A stretch of 64,000 nucleotides of DNA from Chloranthus sessilifolius (Eukaryota > Streptophyta > Magnoliopsida > Chloranthales > Chloranthaceae), in assembly GCA_021018995.1 (NCBI GenBank), contig CM037591.1, positions 2,424,001 to 2,488,000 of the forward strand. Direction: 5' to 3'. This document shows, one piece after another, positions 22,208 through 33,100 of this stretch. The notes beneath the pieces are model-generated. The model had not been told where the DNA came from. It saw nothing but the letters and a program-made list of their open reading frames with translations, and made no database searches. The translations under genes were made by a program, and so were the position numbers. Numbering within the stretch: the first letter of the stretch is position 1; each line of letters starts with the position of its first letter.

Positions 22208-23984
22208 TCTCGTTCAGGTGTGTCTTGGCTTTTCCTAGAATAACTTTGAATCCTGTTAATTCTTAGCTGACTCTTATTCCTGTCTTTTCCTACAATTGTT
22301 TTTAAGTTGTCCTGATTCCTAGCTTTTCTCAGAAAAGCTAATTTGTCATTCGTTCTTAAGTTTTTCTCCGAAAAGCTCAGAATCGGATGAATATATGATT
22401 GTGCTACCATTATACGAATGTTAATCATCGGACTACTTGTCGTACTCGGATTTGACTAAAAATTTTCAGGCAACCAATCCATGCGAAGTTGAAATTATGT
22501 GACGATTTTTTTTTTAAAATATAATTTCTCAAGACTTTTCTTATAACACCAAAAATGTTATATATATATCAAATACAAATTAGAAACTCATGAAAGTGTG
22601 TGGGCCAATATCGTTAATGGCAAATGATGAGGTACATTAGCATAATACATTCAATGTCGGTTTAAAAGAAAAGTCAAAATACATAAATACAAAGTTAAAA
22701 AGGACCTATGAAAAGTAATATATAACATCAAAGATGACTATGAGGATGCGTCGTCACCATCCTCATCCTAGGAAGAGTATGAGGCAGTCATCATCTGTAT
22801 GGGAGAACCATTATGATCTTCTCAACTATTGTCGCGAACATGTTATACTGGAGGTTCCAAATCGGGATCTAACTCATTATCGGAGTCCATCGTATGATCG
22901 AAAGTATTGACCTCTAAGTTAAAACTGTGAATCATTGGGTTAGTTGCGAGCCTTGATGGTCGAATTGTCTACAGTACATGCCGCAGGGTGGTGCACGAAA
23001 GGGTGGGCGAGTTGGTGGGTTTTGAAAAGGGCATCGGTGTAGAGATCTAAAATAACGAGAAGTACGATATTAAAGGAGAGACTAATAGTTGACCCTGAAC
23101 GCTGAAATCTATCTTGTACAACCCGATTCTTTTAATTTTGAGCTACTATGTAAAGGAAAATTATCACGGCCTCCTCAACCATCATCCTCTATTTATCTTG
23201 TAGGAGACCCCTCGACCTCAATCAATTGCATAAGTATATGTTCGACCCGACCGGATTCGAACGGATCAAGGATATATGTCTAATCCGACTTGAAAAGTTG
23301 ACTCGACTCGATTAAAATCCCCCTATTTTCCTTGATTATATATATAAATTATCAGGTTGGGTTAGGTCCAAAAGATCCGATCGGACCTAATTTTTGTTCT
23401 TCTCAATCAGATCTGAACTCGGCCCGACCCAACAAACCTGACTCAAGCTCACCATACAATTTGAGGGTATTATTGGTAATAGTCAATAATTCACTTTAAA
23501 CCAGAGGATACTTATTTTTTGTATTTCCTACCAAAGTTAGTATCTAATGAAGTGGTTCAACAAAAGCCTTTAATAACTCACAACACAATGTCATCTTCTT
23601 CACCTTCACCGGTAGATAACCAACCAGAGATTTAGGGAAAAGTGCAGAAATGGAGCGGGTCCCACACCAACTTGCAAACATGAGAAAAGCACGGAAAAAC
23701 TCAGAAATGGGGTACTATCTGAGTTGAAACTCAGATTCCTACCTGTTCCGAGCTCCCGAATGAGCCCTAAGAGTATTTTACTTAAATGCCTTGAGATTAA
23801 ACCATTGAACAATTTAAAATCAATGACCTTTAAGTAAAAATGCACTTGTAATCTCAATCAGTACTACCTCCATAAATAGAAATTGATTTGAATTTTTTTT
23901 TATCAATTTTTTTTAAAAAAAAATTGCCCTAAAAAAGTCTGAAAAAAATGCCAAACCCGGGTTAGAGACAGGCTAAAAAAATTG

Positions 23985-24330
23985 GAAGCGCTCAAAATCA
24001 ATGAAAATCTAATTCTCCAAAACTTTTCCTAATAGTATGATGCCCAAAACAAAATTTTCCCAATCCCGATTGCCCCTTTAGAAAAATATCTCATATGAAA
24101 TCTCATTATGTGTTCTTTGTGATTTGATGCTCATGATCTCAAGATATATAATACAAAAAACCTAGGTGACAACTAGGGCTCTCTTCGGGCCAGGCCAGCC
24201 CGAATTTTGGCTCGTACCCTACTCGGAAAAAGCTGTATCTTTTGTGAAGCCAACCCGGCCCGATACCCGGGTTGGGCTAATCATATGGTGGCCCGAATTG
24301 ATTCGTGCCTGGCTTGGGTTGAATGTTTTA
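23985..24330. repeat. dispersed repeat, copy 2
   Basis: Partner of 21480-21830. It is flanked on both sides by a direct repeat of about 190 bp (23785-23975 and 24340-24516: CATTGAACAATTTAAAATCA, AAATGCACTTG, GGGTTAGAGA), as if inside an LTR-like or duplicated frame. Confidence 0.6.
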
Positions 24331-24589
24331 AAATTAATCCATTGAACAATTTAAAATCAACTGCCTTTATGTAAAAATGCACTTGCAATCTCAATCGGTA
24401 CTACCTTCATGAATAGAAATTGATTTGAATTATTTTTATTACATTTTATTTTAAAAAAATTGCCCAAAAAAATGCCAAGCCCGGGTTAGAGATGGACTAA
24501 AAAAATTGGAAGCGCTAATAAAGATAATCACTACCATCATATGATTTAAGGTCGTCAAAGGCCATCTAAAATTAAATGTATGTTAGATA

Positions 24590-25190
24590 AACATGATACA
24601 CTTAATTTTAGATTATATTTGACTGCTTTGATCAACATGATATAGACTATTTTTCGTCTCAATATTTTACACTGTAAACTTCATATTACAAATCACCTAT
24701 CCGACTGCTTTAAACTCTGTATATATGAATGCCCGCTCATTGCATAGTGGTCAAGACTATAAGCCCATTGTCTACTATGAGCAGATGACTCGTAGACAAA
24801 ATTCTTTTGGGATCTGGTATAGGGTAACCAATCCGTCCCGAACTGTGATTTGGAATGGGTCACTTTTGGAGTGTGTCATGTGGAGTCCACATTTGTGTTG
24901 TTTGATGAATCACTCATAATTTAAAGATCTATAGTATGGAATACTGAGATTAAAAAAAAATGTCTATGATGTGATTTAAAGTAGTCAATGTCCTTTAAAA
25001 TAAAAAAGTAAACAAATTTTAGAGATTTATAAGACTTTGATTCTTTTAAATTATACAATAGACATGTTTTTTGTTCTAATTTTCAACACCATAGATCTAT
25101 AAAACCGAAGGGTACTATCAAAGGTAACCCATGTTGACTCCACATGACACACATCCTTAAAAAGGGCCCATTTCAATTTGGGTCTTTTTC
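24590..25190. repeat. diverged foldback-family copies
   Basis: Two head-to-head groups of core strings (gactgctttgatcaacatgatatag, gtcatgtggagtccacat, catgttgactccacatgacacac) suggest one or two decayed foldback copies. Boundaries are unclear. Confidence 0.4.
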
Positions 25191-25400
25191 AAATACCCCC
25201 TCCAAAGTTCCTTATTATGAAAACCTGCCGTAACTAACTTCATGTATTTATAAAAAAGTTTATAATTAGTAGTTTTGTGTCTAAAACCCACCCTGGAGTT
25301 GAGTGTAATCAGAAATCACTGACAATGGGGTATTCTTAAACTTTTTAAGATGGTTTTAGGCTTATTACACTTTGCCATTTCTCAAACATCTATCAATAAA

Positions 25401-25535
25401 TTTTACCGTTATTGCAAATGAGCTGTTTTAAGCTATAGCCATCGTTTCAAGATATTTTACCTTTATTGCAAATGAGCTGTATTAAGCTATAGCCATCAGT
25501 TCAAGATGCTTTTACCTTTATTGCAAATGAATTTT
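25401..25535. repeat. 54-bp tandem repeat, about 2.5 copies
   Basis: Units start at 25401, 25455 and 25510 with TTTTACC(G/T)TTATTGCAA, followed by ATGAGCTGT, TTAAGCTATAGCCATC and TTCAAGAT. Confidence 0.85.
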
Positions 25536-25732
25536 CTAAAGCTTCCATTATATTATTTTAAGCCAATTTTACCCTTATTGGGTCTTCTCAAGTGCTCTTA
25601 TTATAAACTAATAAATACTCTAATTTTTTTTTTGATAAGAACTAATAAAAACTTTATTAGTTGAATGTTATTTTGTCTTTTTAAAAAGTAAGGATTAAAA
25701 AGCATATACAAGAAGAGATGTAAATGGGTGCA

Positions 25733-26080
25733 TAGTGACCAAATTCTCCCACTTTTTGAAAACATTGCGGATAAGTCACGATTATTTGAAAAATCAAATA
25801 ATTTTATAAGTATTCACGACTTTTTCAAATAATTGTAAATTGTAAGAATAATTATTTGTAAATTTCACAAATTTTTAAAAAATATTCAAAAATTTGCTCT
25901 AATTTTTTTATTCTTTGAATTTTGTTTTATAATTTTAATTAATATATTTCTACAATTTTTCTTTTTCTTTTTCTTTTTCAAATTTTGACAAATCTTTTTC
26001 CGAATTAGACAAATTTTGCTGGAATTTTTCAAATTTTTTCCAAGTCGATTTATTCTGAAACCCCGACTTGGTCACTATGA
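25733..26080. repeat. AT-rich repeat, CATAGTGACCAAATTCTC family
   Basis: CATAGTGACCAAATTCTC on the left and the inverted end CATAGTGACCAAGTCGG on the right define a roughly 348-bp terminal-inverted-repeat element. Similar pieces occur at 14288, 34189 and 44218. Confidence 0.6.
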
Positions 26081-26446
26081 CTGGGTGGACAAAATTTTAA
26101 TTGTTGATGCAGGTAATTTAGTTATTTTACAATATTAACCAATGAATTTAATATTAATCATGCTTGTAACTAATGTCGTAAAAGGTCTTCTACCTTATAA
26201 TTCGGTGGTTATATCAATACCCAAATTGGAGAGGATTTTTAAAAATATAAAACTTTGGACGGGTATTTGCCAAAAAATATTAAAATTATCCATTTGCAAC
26301 GGATCAGATACCATATCCTACTTCTTTTGGCGGGGATGCAAATAATCAGCTCCTTTATCATCATCATCATTACAACCTTATCCCATTTATTTATTTGAGC
26401 TCGGGTTTGTCAGTTATATTTCTTCACTCATTTCTGGTCAATACTA

Positions 26447-26450
<4 letters not shown>

Positions 26451-26490
<40 letters not shown>
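26451..26490. repeat. (CT)n microsatellite 3' of VAMP727
   Basis: Twenty perfect CT units about 380 bp beyond the VAMP727 stop. Confidence 0.95.
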
Positions 26491-26491
<1 letters not shown>

Positions 26492-26869
26492 ACTTTGCAA
26501 TCCTTCATGTCTCTTCTCACTTATCAATAATCCTCCCATTTTCAAGATCTATATTATTTTTAACCCTCTAGTTAAAAGACTGTTAACCCCGGGAAAAAAA
26601 ATGACACGTGACCACTCCTGTACAGATTATGACTGAACAGAAACCATCCAAAGGAAAGTGGAAGATCTGATGTACAGCAGGGAGCTTCTAAACATTTTTC
26701 ATCTTTAGGCTATGGCCACTTGAAAATGTAGAAATTAGGGACTCTTGACTTCAAGATGCGTATAAAACATTGCAGTAGTTATCCCTGTTAATCTCCAAAG
26801 TTCCATATACAAAGGCAATTGATTACACAAGAAAAAAAAAGTGGTCCTCCTTTTCTTCCTTCAATCATA

Positions 26870-29800
26870 TCAACACTTGAATCCATGACATGCAGCCAAC
26901 CAAAGGACGATTATAAGGGCAAGGACAGTTCCTCCAACTATCAGTTTAATCCTAAGGTTCTGCAGCCACATCTTCCGGCGAAGCTGCCGCCCTTGCCTCT
27001 GGAAGCTATCTGCCTGCAAAAATGATCCAGTCAAAGATTCAATATTGAGTTATTAACTTTTAGAACTCCTTGAGAGAATTTGATGAGCGCTGATGGGAAG
27101 TTGAAACATACCTGGAACTGTAAGTTCTCAGTTTTATCCACCAAAAGTTCGATCCTCTCCCCACGATCCAAGACCTGAAGGAAAGATTGACCCACTGGTC
27201 AGAAGCGTGGATATGGTCCATTTGATGTTGTTCCCATATATACGGACAGGTTCACTAGGAGCACTTTGATGTTTCAACGTGACCAAGTAACATGTGAAGC
27301 TTCCATAATCAGAGTACGTAGTAGTTTGATTATGGTGATCTATTGACTCATGTACCCACAATAAACTGAATCCAAAACCAATCAGTGACAGAAGGAAAAA
27401 GCATTGTGCCTTTTCTTTTGATAATTAACATCCATGATTTTATTAATAAAAAAGACAGTAGGGAAAGCATCCTCGATATGAAAAGGAAGCATAAGATCAT
27501 GATGCTTGGCTTAAGATATCAACCATATTGTTGACTATATGCCTCAGCTACCTAATACTACAATTTACAAGCTATGAAAGAAAGATTGGGAACCTTGCCA
27601 AGGAGGAATGCAAGAGTCAGAATAAGTATGGATTCGAGTAAATTTCCATTCTCAAGGATTTCTGATGTCATTTACTTTTTTACTTAATAAATTTCAAGGT
27701 TTTGCAATGTTTAAAGTCAAGAACATCCCAGGAGTTGGTTGCATAGCTTTAAAGGAGAACTTTCCATGAAAATAGAGTGCACATAAATTTAAATGGTTAC
27801 AATGTCTTCAATTGACTGGTTGAGGGATTCAAATATACAGGATATATACAGGCCTTTTTAAATGGGTAAGCTGGCTTGATGCAAAGATACTAAGTATAAT
27901 TTTTTTTTGTATGAAGAAGTATTAAAAAAAGTACTTTGGCATTAGAGATATGTTACAAGCCGCATTTCTTGGGATTTTTTGAAGCATAACTTCAAATTGT
28001 TTTTGTTTGTTTTTTATATTAAAAAAAATAGTTTAACAGAAGTACTGCCAACAGTTCCCCCAGAAACTACCTCATGAGTATGGACCTGTTGTATTTTCAT
28101 GAGCGGCCAGGGAGGAGGCCCATATGTCTTCCTCATGCTAAATATGAACTTCATTGCAGATGGGCACAAAACCTGAGAATCTGTCTATAAAAATTTCTCC
28201 AAAGTGAAAAAATTTCGCATCACCATTGTATTCTTTCTTCATCAATTGGATTGTCAGCCGTATATTATATGACTCTTAGCTATATTACGTTTCTAATGTA
28301 CACGGCCCTTCCATTAAATTAAATACTATCAGGGTACTTCTCTCACTGGCAGCTTACAAGGATGGGCATTTTTACCAGCTGGGTGTAAAAAAAGCCTTTT
28401 TGCATGGGGACTTGAAAAAAAAAAGTGTATATGGCCCTTCCTCCAAACTTCTCTCTTCAGGGGGGAGGAGGGCAAGGTATGTAGGCTAAAAAAGGCTATC
28501 TATGGGATGAAGCAATCCCCCGGGGGATGGTTCAAAAAATTCAGTGATGTTATGATGAGATTTGGACATTAGAGGATTCACTATGACCACACTATGCGTC
28601 AAAGAGAGAGGTTCATCTCACAGGTTTAGTTGTATATGTAGATTATATCATTGTTAACGACTTAACGGAGATGAGAGAGAAGAGATACTTGAGCTAAAAG
28701 GCTACTTTAAGTAAAGTATTTGACACGAAAGACTTGGGTCCACTCAAGTACTTTCGGAGATAAAAGTGGCCAGGGCTAAGAGAGGGATAACCCTCTCAAA
28801 GAGAAAGTATACCCTTGATGTTCTGAGACCTACCAGTATGATGGGATGTAGTCAAGTACTTTTCGGAGATAGAAGTGGCAAGGTCTAAGAGAGGGATAGC
28901 CCTCTCACAGAGAAAGTATACCCTTGATGTTCTGAGACATACCAGTATGTTGGGATGTAGACCTGCATCAACTCCTATGGAGCAAAATCATAGGATTAAC
29001 GGAGAAGAAGGGGAACCTTCAAAAGATATCAAAACCTACCAACAGCTTGTGGGAAAACTCATTTATCTCACCATGACTAGCCTTGATATTGTCTATGTAG
29101 TGGGTGTGGTGAGCTAATACATGCATGCACTGAGGACTACACATTTGGATGTTATATACAAAATCCTAAGGTATTTAAAGGAGGGTCCAGGAAAAGGTCT
29201 ATTTTACAATAAATGTGGTCATTTGGATGTTGAGGTATTGATAGATTCAGACTGAGCTGGCTCTCTCAGTGACAGAAGGTCCACGTCAGGCTATTTTACT
29301 TTTTTGAGAGTAAATTTGGTTACCCAGAAAAGTAAGAAGCAACATGTAATCTCAAATTCAAGTGTTGAAGGAGAGCATAAGGCCATGTCCCAGAGGGCTC
29401 GTGAGGGAATGTGGTTACATTTTACTCTCGCAGACCTAGGAGTTAGTGTAAAACTCTCCATGACATTCTATGGAGACAATGAAGATGGCCCTACATGTTG
29501 AAAATCCCATATACCATGAGTGGGCCAAGCATATCGAAGTAGATTGTCCTTTCATAAGGGAGAAGGTTGAATCCAAGGAGTTCAACATACCTCAAGTTAG
29601 TACGAAAGATCAACTTGTTGATGTAGTCACCAAGGTTGTTGGAAAGAGCCGAGTGTACAACCTCACCTCCAATTTCGGCATGCTCGACATCTATGCCCCA
29701 ACTTGAGGGGGAGTGTTGGTGAGTCAATAGCTTATGTGCTACAAATGATAGTGTTCATGTATTAGATGGTTTGGTGTGTACTGACGGCTTTGGGTATGTT

Positions 29801-29870
29801 GCAAGTAAAATTATAATTACTATAAATAATAATGAAAATGGGATGGAGAGAACTAACTCCCACAACCCTA

Positions 29871-29904
<34 letters not shown>

Positions 29905-30050
29905 TCTCACACACACACTAATCTTCCCTAGAAGCGGAATCTTTAAAAGAAATCAGAACCTACCAACAGTTTGGTGTGTACTGACAACTTTGGGTGTGTT
30001 GCAAGTAGTTATAAGTAATATAAATAATAATGATAAGGGGGTGGAGTGAA

Positions 30051-30121
<71 letters not shown>

Positions 30122-33100
30122 ACACACACACACAAATCAATCTTCCCTAGAAGGGGAACCTTTAATAGATATCAGAACCTACCAACGGGTTGTGGAGAAA
30201 CTCATTTATCTCACCATGACTCCCCCCCCAATATTGCCTATCCATGAGTGTGGTGAGCAAATACATGCATGCACTGAGGACTACACATTTGGATGTAGTA
30301 TAAAGAATCTTAAGGTATTTAAAGGGGAGTCCAGGAATAGGTTTACTTTACAAAACTGTGGTCATTTGGATGTTAAGGTATTCATTTATTCAGCCGGGAC
30401 TGGTTTTCTCAGTAGCAGAAGGTCCATGTCAGGCTATTGTACTTTTTTGGGAGGAAATTTGGTTCCCTGGAAAAATAAGAAGCAAATTGTTTCAAATTCA
30501 AGTGCTTAAGGAGAGCACAGGGCCATGTCTTCTTTTTTTTTTAATAGGTAAAGAGCAATATATTAAAAGAGGAAAAAGGGGACTTACCTGCGCATTAGCG
30601 AGACACTAATACCCAAGAAAAACCTCATAAAAACAACAAGAAACAAAACAACCCAGACAAGTTAGCCAGCCAGGGACCAGCACCACGAGAGGAGCCCACT
30701 GAGAATTAGCCGCCAGAATCTTCCACATGTCCCAGAGAGAAACACACACACAGCATACATGGAATCAGAGGCAATGCTGCAGGCTGCAATCCAATCAAGC
30801 AAACAATCCCTAGCAAAACTCCTCACCAACTCGGTAATCCTGCTTCTGCCCCTAAAGATCCTCGCATTCCTTTCAAACTAAATAGCCCACACTATAGCCG
30901 CATGAGAAACATCCCAGAAATCCTTGAGCCAACCATTCCAACTAGGACCGTCCCAAGTCGCGAACACCTCTCCACGAAACTGAGTATAGGGCCATGTCCC
31001 AGGGACCCATGAGGGGATGTGGTTATGTTTTATTATTGCGGACCTTGGAGTTGGTGAAAACTCCCCATGACAATGGAGACAATGAATATGCGCTACACAG
31101 TGCTGAAAATCCAGTATACCATGAGCGGACCAAGTGACGCGGGACGACGACCCTGGAATCCGTGAATGCCCATGACGTGAAGATTTGCCGAAATTAAACT
31201 AATTAATTAAGCAATTAATCACAAATTAAAGTGATACCTTGGGGTTTCTCGGGATTCCACTTAAATACCCATGCTTTGGTTCACGTAAGGTCCAATCCGA
31301 CGCGCGGGATCCGTTAGGATGGCGGAAGAGGCGATCCGAGAGATAGAACTCTCGCTTCGTCTAGGTCGGGGCGTTGGATCGTAATTCTTTGTGGAATCGG
31401 TAGCTCCTCGCTAGGGCTTTAAATCGAAGCGGTTAAATGGCGCGAATCGAGTAAGCTCGAGCCCAACAACGGTTATGGATCGAAGGGCTAGGATTGGATT
31501 CGATCCATAAGGATGGACATCAAGGTTACTCTAGATCTAGGGTTTAGGAGTAGAGAAAGATTAATCAAACGGGGGAAATTAGGATGCAAGAGATTAGGGG
31601 AAAATAGAAGATCAAATAAGGATAGGAGATCAAATGAGAAAATTAAGGAATAATGGGCATCTCACCGTGGGCCTCACACCAAACCCCAAATGGAAAGAAG
31701 ACTCACTCTTCAAGCTCCTCACAAGCCAAAGCAAATAGCTCTTTCATTAATTCAAAATCAAGTGCCAAAAATGGCTTACAATTTGGGCTTTAGCAAATAC
31801 AAGTGAATAAACCTGAAAATAGAAAAGTACTAAGTTACCCTAAGTGGTAACTTACAAGAAAGACAAAAACTAAGGATAAAATGGACAATTACGCCACTTT
31901 TGACGCTAATGCGCGGGTTTTCACGGACGTCCGACCTGGGGTCCATGGATGTCCGTCGCCGACCCACAGACGTCCATGGTGCACTATGGGCGTCCGTGCT
32001 CACTAGAACAGTAAGCACCTCGAAATTCGGACGTCCGTCGCCTGTAGATGCTTGGTACTCCCTAGCTGAACCCTATAGCCTTCCCTCGGCCCTTCAGTAG
32101 CTTCCTTCGCCGTTGATACACCTTGTAGGGCCTGAACCCTAGGTCCTTGTTGGTGGCGTCCCCATCACCAAGCATATCGAAGTAGATTGTCATTTTGTAA
32201 GGAAGAAGGTTGAATCCATGAGTTCAGCATACCTCAAGTTAGAACAGAAGATCATCTTACTAATGTACTCACCAAGGCTTTTAAAAAGAACCGTTTGCAC
32301 GACATCACCTCCAAGTTGGCCACGATTGACATCTACACTCCAACCTTAGGAAAGTGTTGGTGTGTCTACAGTTCATATGTTAGAGATGATAGTGTGCATA
32401 TGTGTCCATGTATGAGATAGTTTGGTCTCTAGTGATGATTATTGGGTGTGTTGCAAGTAATACTATAAGTAATATAAACAATAATGAAAAGTGGGTGGAG
32501 GAACTAATTCACAAAACCCCATTTTTTCTTCTCTTTCCTCTCTTCCTAACCCTAATATTCTCAAACCCTAGACACATCTCCCATTATCCGATTCAATCCT
32601 CCCCGCTAGGGATGCAAGTTCGGTGTACTGAACTGAACAGAACCCAATTTTTTCGGTGTTCAGTTCGGTACACCCCAAACCGAAACTGAACCGAAACCCA
32701 TTCGGTTCAGTTCGGTTCGATTTATTTTATTTTTTTTAACACAAAACCGATTCGGTTTGGTTTAGGTAAAAACCCTATTTTTAGGGTATTTTTCGGTTTT
32801 TTCCTGATTTTTTTGATTTACTCAGCCTACTCCCTCGGTTTTCAGTTTCAAGCCATCCAAACCGAAACCAAACCGAATTGGGGATCGGTTCAGTTTGTGT
32901 CGGGTTTCAGTGCGGTTCGGTTCCCTTGGTTTTCGGTGTTCGGTTCAAGACTTGCATCCCTACTCCCCGCCCAAAAAAAAAGTAGTATTAATGTTAACAA
33001 GTCAACTTTCTTTGTTTTCAAGATATATTTTTGTTTCCCAAATTCCATAGTCAACAAAGTATTTTGCCTCAAACAACTACTATGTTTTTTTCCATTACAA

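Larger units (their letters stand above)
20761..26869. other. region between the two minus-strand host genes
   Basis: 20860-21310 is CT-rich then GC-richer and could be a divergent leader, with a 27-codon frame at 21234-21317 (MQLGFPKPICSNEVL). The rest holds dispersed repeats, a TA microsatellite, decayed foldbacks and the VAMP727 3' flank. 22440-23080 and 26100-26450 show nothing recognised. Confidence 0.45.
30150..32354 (+). pseudogene. copia RNase H region, copy B (twice interrupted)
   Basis: Re-runs copy A from GGGGAACCTTTAATAGATATC onward ([26 protein letters not shown], then the tail ending in a LTR start TGTTGGTGTGTC at 32355). It is interrupted by a LINE tail (30530-30987) and a solo LTR (31135-32167). 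Copy A supplies the uninterrupted sequence at both sites. Confidence 0.78.

Noticed and set aside
22018-22428. 136-codon minus-strand frame
   Set aside because: Centre is an IYIYIY run from the TA microsatellite; flanks have no recognisable protein features.
30030-30509. 159-codon plus-strand frame beginning with SLSLSL
   Set aside because: The start is CT/CA microsatellite; only the later part (GYCTFLGG) is real and belongs to the decayed copia RNase H copy B.
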